NCBI RefSeq assembly: GCF_008801605.1
Contig: NZ_VZPJ01000001.1
Coordinates: 682,001 to 746,000 of the forward strand
Length of the DNA: 64,000 nucleotides
Direction of reading: 5' to 3'
Origin: Pseudomonas brassicacearum subsp. brassicacearum
GTDB taxonomy: Bacteria; Pseudomonadota; Gammaproteobacteria; Pseudomonadales; Pseudomonadaceae
Shown: positions 8,866 through 18,489 of the stretch, one piece after another
Position numbering within the stretch: position 1 is the first letter of the stretch
How the letters are laid out: every line of letters begins with the position of its first letter
Notes under the pieces: generated by a model
Seen by the model: the letters and a program-made list of their open reading frames with translations, nothing else
Databases searched by the model: none
What the model was told of the DNA's origin: nothing
Translations under genes and position numbers: made by a program

Positions 8866-9255
8866 ATGAGTTCGTTGAAACACATCCGTCCCTGGATTGC
8901 ATGCCTGGCCGTCTTGCTGAACATGTTCGCCATGCCGCTGAGCCGTGCGATGCAGACGCCAGACGTGAACCTGATGCTTTGGGGCGGGTTCTGTTCGGGC
9001 GGGAACTCGAGTGCCGTTCCTAAAGATCTTGGCAAGGTGATTGATGCCTTGCAGTCACCCCAATCGAAACCTGTCATGCAACACGGCGACTGCTGCTGTG
9101 GGCATGCAGGATTGGCAGCATTACCCTCTGACTACTATCGCCATTTCCTACCGCAATACACACCCGATACCGCCCTCGAAAATTCTGAACTACCGACGCT
9201 GCATCCAAGGATTCGTTGGCCCAGTCTAAGTCCACGCGCCTCTCCTTTCGCCTGA
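8866..9255 (+). CDS. DUF2946 family small secreted protein
   Basis: A 129-residue protein with an N-terminal signal-like hydrophobic segment (IRPWIACLAVLLNMFAMPLS), a Cys in GGFCSGGNSS, and a cysteine cluster GDCCCGHAGLA in the middle. This spacing of a single early Cys and a later CCC-GH cluster fits the DUF2946 family, which in Pseudomonas is commonly encoded beside TonB-dependent receptors and metal-related genes. A periplasmic metal-handling role is plausible but unproven. The TonB-dependent receptor gene follows 109 bases downstream on the same strand. Confidence 0.7.
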   Translation: MSSLKHIRPWIACLAVLLNMFAMPLSRAMQTPDVNLMLWGGFCSGGNSSAVPKDLGKVIDALQSPQSKPVMQHGDCCCGHAGLAALPSDYYRHFLPQYTPDTALENSELPTLHPRIRWPSLSPRASPFA

Positions 9256-9261
9256 TCACAA

Positions 9262-9282
9262 CACCGCTTAAAACCTGCGGTG
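9262..9282 (+). terminator. Possible terminator after the DUF2946 gene
   Basis: CACCGC (9262-9267) and GCGGTG (9277-9282) form a short stem, followed within 10 bases by a T-rich stretch. It may separate the DUF2946 gene from the receptor gene. Confidence 0.4.
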
Positions 9283-9364
9283 CTGCCCTCTTTAAATTCT
9301 TTTAGCGACCTGCGACGGACGCTGAACGCCCTAAAAGTTTCTTGATCATCAGGAAGTGCGTGCT

Positions 9365-11446
9365 ATGCCTGCTTCAACTACTTTGCGCCCAGCAAAGGCC
9401 TTGTCTGTGTCTCGTCCCCTATGGCCCCTGTTTTCAATAGGCATGCTGGCGTTGAGCCCGCTGTCAGTGGCATTAGCTGAAGCCAGCAAGATCGAAAATT
9501 CAACCCTGACCCTGGGTGCGGTCAGCATTCAGGGCTCGGCAAGCGACCCTTTAAGCACAAGTGGTGTACTTAGCTCAGTTGATATTCTGGGTGCTGACAT
9601 CCTTGAAAAGATGCCGGTCAACTACAGTTGGGAGCTGTTCAGCCGCGCACCAGGGGTGATGCTGACTGAGTTCAACCAAGGCACAACCTCGGGCAAAATC
9701 TCGTTCCGAGGCTTCAACGGCGAAGGCGAAGTGAATGCGGTCAAATTGCTGATCGACGGCATCCCGAGCAACAGCAATGACGGCAACATGCCGTACATGG
9801 ACATGATTTTTCCCATGGAATTGGACGCCATCGAGGTGGTGCGTGGCACCAGCGATGCGCGTTATGGCCTGAACAACATTGCTGGCAACGTCAATATGAT
9901 CACCCGCACCGGTGGTGATTACACCAAAGCGCGACTGCGGTATGGCAGCTTCAATACTCAGGAAACACAACTCGCCAAAGGCATCGAAGGTAGCAACTGG
10001 ACGCAGAACTATTTCTTCGCTTATCAGAAAGCCGATGGCTACCGCAAACACGCCGAGGCCGACAAATTTTCGATGTCGGGCAAATGGTTCTACACGCCGG
10101 ATGATGACAGCTACCGTATCGGCCTTATTGCTCGTCACTACGAAACAGAGGCTCAGGAGCCAGGTTATCTAGCTGAAGAAGATGCACGTCATCATCCGGA
10201 AATGACCAACAGCTTCAACGCTACTGACAAGGGTACGCGTCGTATGAACCAGGTCAGTCTGCATTTCGATACAGACTTGGCTGATACCCTCGCCTGGTCA
10301 GCGAAGGCCTACGTCAACACCTTCGATGACAGGCGCTGGACGCAATACTGGAGTACAAGTGCTCAGCAGGAACGCGACGCCTACGAGACGCAATATGGCG
10401 CACTCACCTCCCTGACCTGGCGACCTGAAGTCAGCTGGCTCTACGATTTCGCCCTCGAAGGTGGTGCAGACGTACAGCAGCAGCAAAACAAAAGTGAGCG
10501 ATATCGCACCAGAGACCGCTCACGTCTAGCTACCACCCGCGACCAGCAGTTCGACTTCGACACCTACGGCGCTTACATCCAGGCCGAAATCAAACCTTTC
10601 GAATCACTTAAGATCGTACCGGCGTATCGGGTCGACAAGATCCAGGGCGACTTCACTAACGAAATGACCGGCACAGACTACGACATCAACGACTACGGGC
10701 TGATCAAGCAGCCAAAGTTCAGCGTTGTCTATTCTCCGTGGGACGTTGCCAGCTTCTATGCGAACTGGGGGCGTACCTTTCAAGTGGGCACCGGGGCGGC
10801 GGCTTACAAGATTCCACCCAGAGATACTGACCTAGCCCCTTCGATCAACGAGGGCTGGGAAACAGGCATAAAGTTCACCCCGGCTGACTGGGTGGATGGA
10901 CGCGTCGCCTATTGGCAGCAAGAGGCCTCGGGGGAAGTCAGTCGCCGGCTGAACGACCCCAGTGGCGAGTCAGACAACGTCGGTGAAACTCGGCGGTGGG
11001 GTTATGACTTGCAGATGAACCTGCACCCGAACGATCGTACCGAAATATGGATGGCGTACTCCTGGCAGTATTCGAAAATCCTCCAGCCGAGCGCCACTCT
11101 GCCTAATAGCAAAGGTCAGGAAATCGACCATATCCCACATCACCTGTACAACGCCGGCATCAGCTATGACGCGACACCTGCATTACAGCTGACTGCCTGG
11201 ATGAACGGTCAGACTAACTACTACCTTGAACGGGAAAACACGAAGGGAACTTATGGCGGCTACGTGCTGATGAACCTTGGCGCAACCTACAAGGTAACGC
11301 GGTCAGTGAGCGTCGATCTGCAACTGAAGAACCTCACAAACCGATATTACGAATACGTCTGGTACGACCCGGACGGTGCTCAGGCATCCCTGCACTCGCC
11401 AGGTGATGGTCGCGCGTTTTATACCGGAGTGACCGTGGATTTCTAG
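9365..11446 (+). CDS. TonB-dependent outer membrane receptor
   Basis: A 693-residue outer membrane receptor. After a signal peptide of roughly 35-40 residues comes a plug domain (GADILEKMPVNYSWELFSRA; IEVVRGTSDARYGLNNIAGN) and then the 22-strand beta-barrel, ending in the aromatic terminal signature GVTVDF. It should import a ferric siderophore or other metal chelate with TonB-ExbBD energy. I chose ATG 9365 because AGGAAG lies 9 bases upstream; a GTG at 9356 is also in frame. No Fur box is recognisable upstream. The neighbouring cysteine-rich DUF2946 protein hints at a metal substrate, but this is only context. A bidirectional terminator follows. Confidence 0.9.
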   Translation: MPASTTLRPAKALSVSRPLWPLFSIGMLALSPLSVALAEASKIENSTLTLGAVSIQGSASDPLSTSGVLSSVDILGADILEKMPVNYSWELFSRAPGVMLTEFNQGTTSGKISFRGFNGEGEVNAVKLLIDGIPSNSNDGNMPYMDMIFPMELDAIEVVRGTSDARYGLNNIAGNVNMITRTGGDYTKARLRYGSFNTQETQLAKGIEGSNWTQNYFFAYQKADGYRKHAEADKFSMSGKWFYTPDDDSYRIGLIARHYETEAQEPGYLAEEDARHHPEMTNSFNATDKGTRRMNQVSLHFDTDLADTLAWSAKAYVNTFDDRRWTQYWSTSAQQERDAYETQYGALTSLTWRPEVSWLYDFALEGGADVQQQQNKSERYRTRDRSRLATTRDQQFDFDTYGAYIQAEIKPFESLKIVPAYRVDKIQGDFTNEMTGTDYDINDYGLIKQPKFSVVYSPWDVASFYANWGRTFQVGTGAAAYKIPPRDTDLAPSINEGWETGIKFTPADWVDGRVAYWQQEASGEVSRRLNDPSGESDNVGETRRWGYDLQMNLHPNDRTEIWMAYSWQYSKILQPSATLPNSKGQEIDHIPHHLYNAGISYDATPALQLTAWMNGQTNYYLERENTKGTYGGYVLMNLGATYKVTRSVSVDLQLKNLTNRYYEYVWYDPDGAQASLHSPGDGRAFYTGVTVDF

Positions 11447-11453
11447 GGGCGAT

Positions 11454-11483
11454 AATGACTGAAGCTTTTCGGTTTCAGTCATT
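11454..11483. terminator. Bidirectional terminator between convergent genes
   Basis: AATGACTGAA (11454-11463) pairs with TTCAGTCATT (11474-11483), a perfect 10-bp stem with a 10-base loop. It sits between the receptor gene and the convergent GlxA-type regulator and overlaps that gene's stop. Confidence 0.75.
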
Positions 11484-12492
11484 AGCTAGACAGTTCGGCA
11501 GTGTGCTCACTGTCGCTCGTCTTTCGGACCGGGCTCATTTCACGAAAAAACATTCGCCTGTACTCAGAAGGCGAGGCGCCGAGCTGAGCGCCAAATTGTT
11601 GCCTCAAGGATAAGGGGGTGCCAAACCCTGCTTCACCCGCCACACACTCAATGGGCAGGTCAGTCGTTTCCAACAGTTCCTGCGCCCTGACAACGCGCTG
11701 GGCATTCAACCATTTAGAGACGGTGCTGCCGGTAGCCTCCCTGAAGCGCCGAGTGAAAGTGCGCCGACTCATCTTCGCCATGTCTGCCAACACGTCGAGC
11801 GTCAGATCATTGGAGAGATTCATCCGAGCCCACTCCAGTACATCAGACAAATGCGTCTCTCTAGATAGATGCGGCACAGGATATTCTATGTATTGAGCTT
11901 GCCCCCCCTGCCTATGTGGCGGAGTGACCAGCATCTTCGCGGTGCGATTCGCGGCCTCCGCTCCAAGTCGTTCGCGTACCAAATGAAGGCAACAATCGAT
12001 TGCCGCCACGGTTCCTGCTGACGTCACGATATTCTCAGCGCTGACATAGAGCACCTCTGGCCTGAAACGAACATTTGGGAAACGTCGCGCAAACTCGTCT
12101 CGGGCGGTCCAATGAGTGGTTGCTTCCTTGCCATCAAGTAGCCCGGCATCTCCGAGCACAAATGCGCCTAGACACAACCCAACGATGAGCTTTCCTTCGG
12201 AATTGGCGAGTTGAAGCGCTGCCACCAGTTCGGTAGATGCAAAAACCGATTGATCCCCCCACGCCGGGATGATGATCAGGTCAGATGCCGCCATCAATTC
12301 CAGGCCCTGAGTGACCTCTAAACCGAGGCCTTGATCGCTTGCCACCATTCCCGGCGTCTCTGCGCAGTATTTGATCTCGTAATGAGGTTCGCCAGGCGCG
12401 GACTGAGTTGCCCCCAACACCATCCCGGGTACAGAAAGATGGAACAGGCTTACGCCATCAAAAGCCAAGACAGCAACACGTATGGAATGCAT
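11482..12492 (-). CDS. GlxA family transcriptional regulator (DJ-1/PfpI plus AraC HTH)
   Basis: A 336-residue regulator. Residues about 1-185 form a class I glutamine amidotransferase-like (DJ-1/PfpI) domain, with the nucleophile-elbow-like segment IVGLCLGAFVLGDAGLL and the typical EATTHWTARDEFARRFP. The C-terminal 110 residues carry an AraC/XylS double helix-turn-helix (DVLADMAKMSRRTFTRRFRE; IECVAGEAGFGTPLSLRQQF). Family members regulate amine, amino acid and betaine metabolism. It is divergent from the MBL-fold hydrolase gene, its probable target along with the downstream cysteine hydrolase. Confidence 0.9.
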   Translation of the reverse strand: MHSIRVAVLAFDGVSLFHLSVPGMVLGATQSAPGEPHYEIKYCAETPGMVASDQGLGLEVTQGLELMAASDLIIIPAWGDQSVFASTELVAALQLANSEGKLIVGLCLGAFVLGDAGLLDGKEATTHWTARDEFARRFPNVRFRPEVLYVSAENIVTSAGTVAAIDCCLHLVRERLGAEAANRTAKMLVTPPHRQGGQAQYIEYPVPHLSRETHLSDVLEWARMNLSNDLTLDVLADMAKMSRRTFTRRFREATGSTVSKWLNAQRVVRAQELLETTDLPIECVAGEAGFGTPLSLRQQFGAQLGASPSEYRRMFFREMSPVRKTSDSEHTAELSS

Positions 12493-12729
12493 CAGGTAGC
12501 CTCGGTTTGGCCCAATGGGCTTGTCGTTACGCTCGCAGGTATCTGGGCGCGCGCCCTCGGTTAAATGCTTGGCAGAGGCTGAATTGAGCTGTCGCCTCCC
12601 CCTCTTTCCGTTCTGGAAACGAAAAACTGATTGGCCCGATTATATCGAAATATGTCATTCAGGCCACTGTCAGTCTTGAAAGCATTCAGCAAGAATGAAG
12701 CCTTGAGGTACCAACTGGAGACTGAATTC

Positions 12730-13620
12730 ATGAGTTTTAAAACGCTTCGCTTTGCACTAAGCATGGCTTGCGCAGCCGCGACCACGTCGGCATTCGCGGG
12801 CACAAATGCCCCAACGGCACCTGACGCGTCCCCTAAAATGGATCTACAGCAAGTTCGTAACGCGACGTCCAAAATCACCTACGGTGAAACGACATTCCTG
12901 ATCGATCCGATGCTCGCCAAAAAGGGCGCTTACCCAGGATTTGAAAATACCTACCGCAGTAACCTTCGAAATCCATTGGTTGATCTGACCGAGTCACCTT
13001 CTGAGGTTATCGCCGGCGTCGACGCAGTGATCGTCACTCACACGCACCTTGATCACTGGGACGACGCCGCGCAAAAAGCCCTACCTAAAGACATCCCTTT
13101 ATTCACTCAACATGAGGACGATGCGAAGCTGATTCGTTCACAAGGCTTCAAGAATGTGCGCGTCCTGGAAGGCGACGCTGAATTCGGCGGCGTCAGAATT
13201 ACGAAAACCGGTGGTCAACATGGCACAGATGAAATGTATGCCGTGCCAGCCCTGGCAAAGCCGTTAGGTGAAGCCATGGGGGTGGTCTTTCAAGCGCCAG
13301 GCTACAAGACCCTTTACCTTGCCGGTGACACGGTCTGGCGTAAAGAGGTAGACCAGACCATTGAGAAGTATCACCCCGAAGTGATCGTACTGAATGCAGG
13401 CAAGGCAATGATGACCGGATATGAGGGGTCGATCATCATGGGTGAGGAAGATGTTCTACGCGCCGCTCAGGCTGCGAAATACGCGAAGATCGTCGCCGTA
13501 CACATGGATGCAATCAATCACATGTCCCTGACTCGTGAAGAACTGCGCACCTATGTCAAAAAGCACGGTATTGAGAACCGTGTAGCGATTCCGGAAGACG
13601 GCGCTTCACTGGAGTTCTGA
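12730..13620 (+). CDS. Exported MBL-fold metallo-hydrolase
   Basis: A 296-residue protein with a signal peptide of about 20-25 residues (ALSMACAAATTSAFAG) followed by a metallo-beta-lactamase fold. The zinc-binding motif HTHLDHWDD is near residue 102, a second histidine is in GGQHGTDEM, and the segment YLAGDTVW carries the bridging aspartate. A late histidine (VHMDAINHM) completes a UlaG-like site. It is a predicted periplasmic hydrolase of unknown substrate. The ATG at 12730 was chosen for the signal peptide fit. The cysteine hydrolase gene follows 91 bases downstream on the same strand. Confidence 0.85.
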   Translation: MSFKTLRFALSMACAAATTSAFAGTNAPTAPDASPKMDLQQVRNATSKITYGETTFLIDPMLAKKGAYPGFENTYRSNLRNPLVDLTESPSEVIAGVDAVIVTHTHLDHWDDAAQKALPKDIPLFTQHEDDAKLIRSQGFKNVRVLEGDAEFGGVRITKTGGQHGTDEMYAVPALAKPLGEAMGVVFQAPGYKTLYLAGDTVWRKEVDQTIEKYHPEVIVLNAGKAMMTGYEGSIIMGEEDVLRAAQAAKYAKIVAVHMDAINHMSLTREELRTYVKKHGIENRVAIPEDGASLEF

Positions 13621-13711
13621 TTTATTGGGCCGCCATTGACGCTGATTGACTCACGCAAACAGCTCGGCCCAAGAAACATCATCACGTTGTTCATTTGACT
13701 GGAGATCGTTC

Positions 13712-14254
13712 ATGAACCGAGGTCTTGTAGTAGTTGATCTACAAAACGAATACCTGCCCACTGGCAAATTGCCTCTAACCGACATCGAACACGCTGCCGC
13801 AAATGCGCTGCGGGTTATCACCCACGCGCGGGATGCAGGTATTCCAATTTTTCACGTACGGCATGAATCAGTCGAAGGCGCTCCAATTTTTGCTAAAGGA
13901 ACCGCCGGTGCGAAAATTCAATCCGCTGTTGCTCCTGTCGGTGACGAACCTGTCATCGTCAAGAAGCACATTAACGCCTTCCGGGAAACTGATCTCAAGC
14001 AGCAATTGGATGCCCTTGATATTCAAGAAATCGTGGTCATCGGTGCGATGAGCCACATGTGCATCGACGCGGTGGTCCGTGCAGCAGTGGACATGGGCTA
14101 TGCAGTTACTGTGCTGCATGATGCCTGCGCCACGCTGGATCTCACGTTTGGCGGGGTAAGTGTTCCTGCCGCTCAAGCGCATGCAACGATAATGGCAGCG
14201 TTTGAGTTCGGCTATGCCACCGTCAAACCGGTAGACGAATATCTATCGGCCTAG
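13712..14254 (+). CDS. Isochorismatase-like cysteine hydrolase
   Basis: A 180-residue member of the isochorismatase/nicotinamidase superfamily. The catalytic triad places are visible: Asp in VVVDLQNEY (residues 5-13), Lys in PVIVKKHINAF, and Cys in GAMSHMCIDAVVRAAVDMGY, with the cis-peptide region before it. Family members hydrolyse amides, carbamates or isochorismate. The ATG at 13712 is preceded by TGGAGA. It probably forms a two-gene unit with the MBL-fold hydrolase, under the divergent GlxA-type regulator. The substrate is unknown. Confidence 0.88.
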   Translation: MNRGLVVVDLQNEYLPTGKLPLTDIEHAAANALRVITHARDAGIPIFHVRHESVEGAPIFAKGTAGAKIQSAVAPVGDEPVIVKKHINAFRETDLKQQLDALDIQEIVVIGAMSHMCIDAVVRAAVDMGYAVTVLHDACATLDLTFGGVSVPAAQAHATIMAAFEFGYATVKPVDEYLSA

Positions 14255-14274
14255 CGGGTGTCGACTTGACTCTG

Positions 14275-14291
14275 GGGCCCCTTCGGGGCCC
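14275..14291 (+). terminator. Terminator after the cysteine hydrolase gene
   Basis: GGGCCCC (14275-14281) and GGGGCCC (14285-14291) form a GC-only 7-bp stem with a TTC loop, 20 bases after the stop codon. Confidence 0.65.
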
Positions 14292-14579
14292 TGGCTTTCA
14301 ACATCATGCACAAACAATCTGATGGCGCCGGCGTCGTACCAAGCATCCATCGTCTCAGATTGAATGGGGTATTACCCATTCACCTTGGTTGTGCGCTAGC
14401 TGATTATGCTAATTTTTTAAACAAGCCTGATTTGCAGCGCACGATAAGCTGGATACCGGCAGGCCTCGAGAAAATAACCGTTTCTTGAACCGCCTCGCTC
14501 AGCTTACGCAGCCAAGGCCGAACAACAGTCATGCGGTCGACATGTGCATTCGCGACAAGCCTCAACAATCCCGCCAATA
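14292..14579. other. Gap without a recognisable gene
   Basis: The only frame, at 14306-14488, shows no family signature or good start. I see no RNA gene. It lies between a terminator and the 3-hydroxyacyl-CoA dehydrogenase scrap and is best read as decayed DNA. Confidence 0.45.
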
Positions 14580-14798
14580 TTTATATTTCAGGAGGGTCGC
14601 ACCAGCGCCGAAGACATGGACGCGGGTATGCGCTTGGGCTGTAACCAGCCGATTGGCCCGCTGGCATTGGCGGACCTGATCGGCCTGGACACTGTGCTGG
14701 CCATCCTTGAGACTTTGTGTGAAGGCTTCAACCACAGTAAATACCGGCCTGCTCCGTTGCTAAAAGAAATGGTCGCTGCTGGCTATCTAGGACGCAAA
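14580..14798 (+). pseudogene. C-terminal fragment of a 3-hydroxyacyl-CoA dehydrogenase
   Basis: About 73 codons match the C-terminal domain of 3-hydroxybutyryl-CoA dehydrogenases: EDMDAGMRLGCNQPIGPLAL, then ADLIGLDTVLAILE, then [20 protein letters not shown]. The homology starts abruptly inside the domain and stops at the LGRK just before the usual TGRGFY end. No N-terminal Rossmann domain is present, so it is a remnant. The complete gene at 41708-42556 shows a parallel sequence ([40 protein letters not shown]), but this fragment is not a recent copy of it. Confidence 0.85.
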
Positions 14799-14992
14799 CA
14801 GGACCTGGTTTTCACCTTTACACATGAGCATTATCAGCGGCTAAAACCAAATCTATGCGCCAGTTCAGAGGAAGATCATTGCTCAAACTCAATGAAAAGC
14901 TATTAGATGGTTGAAGTCGTGAGGCCAGACGTGACGAGGAGTCGAGACAGGAGTGCCTCGTTTCTTTCCAAGTGTTCATACGCTCATCCCGC
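14799..14992. other. Gap without a recognisable gene
   Basis: This stretch sits between the dehydrogenase remnant and the end of the broken ccmI. Nothing recognisable is seen. Confidence 0.4.
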
Positions 14993-15983
14993 CTATTGCC
15001 GTTCCGACGTGTCAATAGTCAGCTTTTGCAACCTGCCAGTGCCGCTTTGCAACGGTGCACTAAGGCCGATCCACTCACCCACGATCGGCTGGCCGGCTCG
15101 GGATACGCGCGCCATCAAATGGACTTCGGGGAAGTTCGATGGTTTCAACTGCGGCCGCCACTGGCTTGCAGCTTCTCGGTGGCCCGGGTGATGCCGCCCT
15201 GCAGCGCCTCACGGGATTTTTCACCTTCCGGCAGCTGCGCGAGAAGACGCCTCCAGTAGTCGATCGCCTCCTGATAGCGCTCGCCTTCAAACGCGACGAT
15301 GCCCAACAGGCCGAGGCTGGTGACCTCCTTGGGATCGAGCTTGAGCGCTTCGTCAGTCAAGGCCTGGACCTTATCCGACCATTTCTTGCCATCGGCAAAA
15401 TACTGCGCCTGGGCCCACTGGCTCAACAGCTCCGGCTGACGGCCCGCGACCGCCACGGTTCGCTCGAAAATCCTTGCCGCGTCCGCGGGCGATCCTCGGC
15501 CATATAGGTCCGACCTAGGAAATATAGGCCCTTGGCAGAATCCGGTTTTGCCGTGACCGCGCGCTCCAGACGCAAGGTCATTTCTTCCATGGACTGTGGC
15601 GCCTGGGCAAACTCGCGGGTCAATTCGACTTTGTCGCTGGCGCCGAAATGCAGGTACAGCGCCAGGCCCAACACCGGCACCAATACGGCGGCGAGCAACG
15701 GCAACGGTTTGCCTGGCCGGGATTCGCGCGGCGCATCGGCGCCCTTGGTGTCGGCGAGCAGTTCACGAGCGGCTTCGGCGCGACCGGTGTCCAGTTGCGC
15801 GGCGTTCAGCACGCCCTTCTCTCGCTCGGCCTGTAGTTCGGCCACTCGCTCCTGATACAGAGCCACGTTGAGCGCGGTACGGTCTTCTTCCAATTGGGCG
15901 CGACGGCCACGCAACAGGGGGTTCAACAGGAAACTCAAGGCAACTAGGAGAAGCAGACCTGCGGCGAGCCAGAAATTAATCAT
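14993..15983 (-). pseudogene. ccmI: Broken ccmI (cytochrome c biogenesis, TPR protein)
   Basis: Three pieces of CcmI lie in order. The N-terminal two-helix membrane part begins at ATG 15983 ([18 protein letters not shown]) and runs to [11 protein letters not shown] one-base loss near 15487 shifts the frame, and the TPR part continues from [13 protein letters not shown] to LQASGGR in another frame. After an internal deletion near 15150, with a second frame change, the true CcmI tail follows (NFPEVHLMARVSRAG; GEWIGLSAPL; LTIDTSE) to a TAG at 14993-14995. CcmI normally delivers apocytochrome c to the heme lyase. Two frame breaks and a missing middle make this copy non-functional. I assembled the last piece by reading the minus strand directly. 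Confidence 0.85.
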
Positions 15984-16045
15984 GCATGGTTTTATCCAAG
16001 AGCAGATCGAGATGCTGGCTGCAATACCATCAACCAACGTTTCAT
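15982..16045 (-). pseudogene. ccmG-ccmH deletion scar
   Basis: The sequence starts as ccmG (ATG at 16045, overlapping the ccmF stop; MKRWLMVL as in Pseudomonas CcmG) and after about nine codons jumps. In another frame the following bases read [18 protein letters not shown], a plausible CcmH C terminus whose stop overlaps the ccmI ATG. Only the first codons of ccmG and the last codons of ccmH thus survive, joined by an internal deletion of both genes. The CcmG identity is fairly firm; the CcmH tail is inferred. Confidence 0.65.
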
Positions 16046-18030
16046 GCAGTGGCTCCCGTCACGCCCAGGGCTTCACGCACCCGGGTTCTCACCTTGACTC
16101 GATAACGCCGATCCAGCGCCGCCAGCACCCCGCCCAGGCCGGTGAGCAAGCCACCGAACCAGATCCAGCGCACGAACGGCTTGACATGAACGCGCACCGC
16201 CCACGCGCCGTCGCCCAGGGACTCGCCCAGGGCCACGTAGAGATCGCGAGTGAACCCGGCATCGATCCCGGCTTCGGTCATGACCGAGTTCTGCACGGTG
16301 TAGAGGCGTTTTTCCGGGTGCAGCACGGTGATTTCCTGGCCGTTGCGAATGACCCGCACAGTGCCTTTGTCAGAGGTGAAGTTCGGCCCTTCGAAATGCT
16401 TGGCGCCTTCGAACACGAATTGATAACCCCCCAGGTCCATCGACTCCCCCGGCGCCAGGCGCAGGTCGCGCTCGGCACTGTTCTGGCTGGACAGCACCAC
16501 GCCCAAGGCGCAGACGGCGATACCCAGGTGGGCGATCTGCATGCCCCAATAACTGCGGGTCAGGGATGGCAGGCCTTTGATCAGGCCTTTGTGGCGGGTC
16601 TTGTCGAAGATGTCCCGGACACCGGCCAGCAACACCCAGGCCGCCAGCACAAACGTCGCCAGCACCGCCCAGTTGAAGTCGCCATAGGCCACGCCGGCCA
16701 CCACGGCCAGGGCGGCCGTGCCCAGCAACACCGGGGTCAACATGCCCAGTAGCCACTTGACCGGGGTGTCTTTCCAGCGCACCAGCATACCGATGGCCAT
16801 CACCACCATCAGGATCGCCATCAGCGGGATGAACAACGCGTTGAAGTACGGCGGCCCCACCGACAGCTTGGCGCCGGACAGTGCATCGAGCACCAGCGGG
16901 TACAACGTCCCCAGCAGGATCATCGAAGCCGCCACCACCAGCACCAGGTTGTTGCCCAGCAACAGGGTTTCCCGCGACCAGAGGTTGAAGCCGACCTGGC
17001 TCTTGACCACCGGCGCCCGCAGGGCGAACAGTGTCAGCGAACCGCCAACGACGAACAGCAGGAACATCAGGATGAACACACCGCGCTCAGGGTCCGAGGC
17101 AAAGGCATGCACCGACGTCAGCACGCCGGAACGCACCAGGAACGTGCCCAACAGGCTCAACGAGAACGCCGCGATGGCCAGCAGCACGGTCCAGCTCTTG
17201 AACACACCGCGCTTTTCCGTGACGGCGAGGGAGTGAATCAGCGCAGTACCCACCAGCCAAGGCATGAAGGATGCGTTTTCCACCGGATCCCAGAACCACC
17301 AGCCGCCCCAGCCCAGTTCGTAGTAGGCCCACCAGGAGCCCAACGTGATACCGACACCGAGGAAGGCCCAGGCGACGATGGTCCACGGGCGCGACCAGCG
17401 TGCCCAGGCGGCATCGAGACGCCCGCCGAGCAACGCGGCGATGGCGAAGGCGAAGGCCACGGAAAAACCGACGTAGCCCATGTAGAGCATCGGCGGGTGA
17501 ACGATCAGGCCGATGTCTTGCAGCAATGGATTGAGGTCGCGGCCATCCATCGGCATCTGCGGCAGGATGCGCTCGAACGGGTTGGACGTGACGATCAGGA
17601 ACAGCAGGAAACCGGTGCTGATCATGCCCATGATCGCCAGTACGCGGGCGAGCATCACGCGTGGCAATTGCCGGGAGAACACCGAGACGGCGAAGGTCCA
17701 GCCCGCGAGAATCAATGCCCACAACAACAGCGACCCTTCGTGGGCGCCCCACACCGCGCTGAACTTGTAATACCAGGGCAAGGCGCTGTTGGAGTTGCTG
17801 GCGACGTACTCCACGGAAAAATCGTCAGCCATGAACGCGTAGGTCAGGCAACCGAAGGCGAACAGCATGAACGTGAACTGCCCCCATGCCGCCGGCTGTG
17901 CCAGGCTCATCCACAACCGGTCGCCACGCCAGGCGCCGAGCAAGGGCACCACGGCCTGGACCAGGGAGAAACACAGGGCCAGGATCATCGCCAGGTGGCC
18001 CAACTCGGGAATAAAGATACCAGCCGTCAT
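16042..18030 (-). CDS. ccmF: Cytochrome c-type biogenesis heme lyase CcmF
   Basis: A full-length 662-residue polytopic inner-membrane protein with about 15 hydrophobic segments. The periplasmic heme-handling WWD signature is intact ([20 protein letters not shown]), and conserved histidines flank it ([31 protein letters not shown]). CcmF attaches heme from holo-CcmE to apocytochrome c together with CcmH and CcmI. The start lies 3 bases after the ccmE stop. No frameshift is seen. Because CcmG, CcmH and CcmI are damaged next to it, this copy could act only if those partners are supplied from another locus. Confidence 0.95.
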   Translation of the reverse strand: MTAGIFIPELGHLAMILALCFSLVQAVVPLLGAWRGDRLWMSLAQPAAWGQFTFMLFAFGCLTYAFMADDFSVEYVASNSNSALPWYYKFSAVWGAHEGSLLLWALILAGWTFAVSVFSRQLPRVMLARVLAIMGMISTGFLLFLIVTSNPFERILPQMPMDGRDLNPLLQDIGLIVHPPMLYMGYVGFSVAFAFAIAALLGGRLDAAWARWSRPWTIVAWAFLGVGITLGSWWAYYELGWGGWWFWDPVENASFMPWLVGTALIHSLAVTEKRGVFKSWTVLLAIAAFSLSLLGTFLVRSGVLTSVHAFASDPERGVFILMFLLFVVGGSLTLFALRAPVVKSQVGFNLWSRETLLLGNNLVLVVAASMILLGTLYPLVLDALSGAKLSVGPPYFNALFIPLMAILMVVMAIGMLVRWKDTPVKWLLGMLTPVLLGTAALAVVAGVAYGDFNWAVLATFVLAAWVLLAGVRDIFDKTRHKGLIKGLPSLTRSYWGMQIAHLGIAVCALGVVLSSQNSAERDLRLAPGESMDLGGYQFVFEGAKHFEGPNFTSDKGTVRVIRNGQEITVLHPEKRLYTVQNSVMTEAGIDAGFTRDLYVALGESLGDGAWAVRVHVKPFVRWIWFGGLLTGLGGVLAALDRRYRVKVRTRVREALGVTGATA

Positions 18031-18033
18031 CGG

Positions 18034-18489
18034 TCAGCCCTCCTTCACAGGCGCGGGTGCCGACTGGCCGCTGTCTTTCAGGGCCTTGGTCACTTCCGGC
18101 GGCATGTATTTCTCATCGTGCTTGGCCAGCACTTCATCGGCGACCACTACGCCGTCAGCGTTGAGCTTGCCCAGGGCGACGATGCCCTGCCCTTCGCGGA
18201 ACAGGTCCGGGAGAATGCCGCGATAGGCGATGGTCACGGTCTTGTTAAAATCGGTGACATTGAATTTCACGTCCAGCGAATCCCCGGAACGCACCAGCGA
18301 GCCCTGCTCCACCATGCCGCCGGCGCGGATGCGTGTGTCTTTCGGCGCTTCGCCATTGGCGATCTGGGTCGGGGTGTAGAACAGGTTGATGTTCTGCTGC
18401 AAGGCGCTGAGAGCCAGGCCGACCGCGGCACCGACACCCACCAGGATCGCCAGAATGATGACAAGACGTTTTTTGCGCAGCGGATTCAC
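18034..18489 (-). CDS. ccmE: Heme chaperone CcmE
   Basis: A 151-residue periplasmic heme chaperone with an N-terminal membrane anchor ([20 protein letters not shown]). The covalent heme-binding histidine is His124 in [14 protein letters not shown], with the conserved Tyr128. It starts with GTG at 18489, overlapping the ccmD stop in a GTGA arrangement typical of this operon. It receives heme from CcmC and passes it to CcmF. Intact. Confidence 0.95.
   Translation of the reverse strand: MNPLRKKRLVIILAILVGVGAAVGLALSALQQNINLFYTPTQIANGEAPKDTRIRAGGMVEQGSLVRSGDSLDVKFNVTDFNKTVTIAYRGILPDLFREGQGIVALGKLNADGVVVADEVLAKHDEKYMPPEVTKALKDSGQSAPAPVKEG

Noticed and set aside
9286..9364. A Fur box for the TonB-dependent receptor
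   Set aside because: No 19-bp sequence close to GATAATGATAATCATTATC is present upstream of the receptor gene.
14306..14488. A 60-codon frame after the cysteine hydrolase
   Set aside because: No ribosome binding site, no family signature, and it follows a strong terminator.
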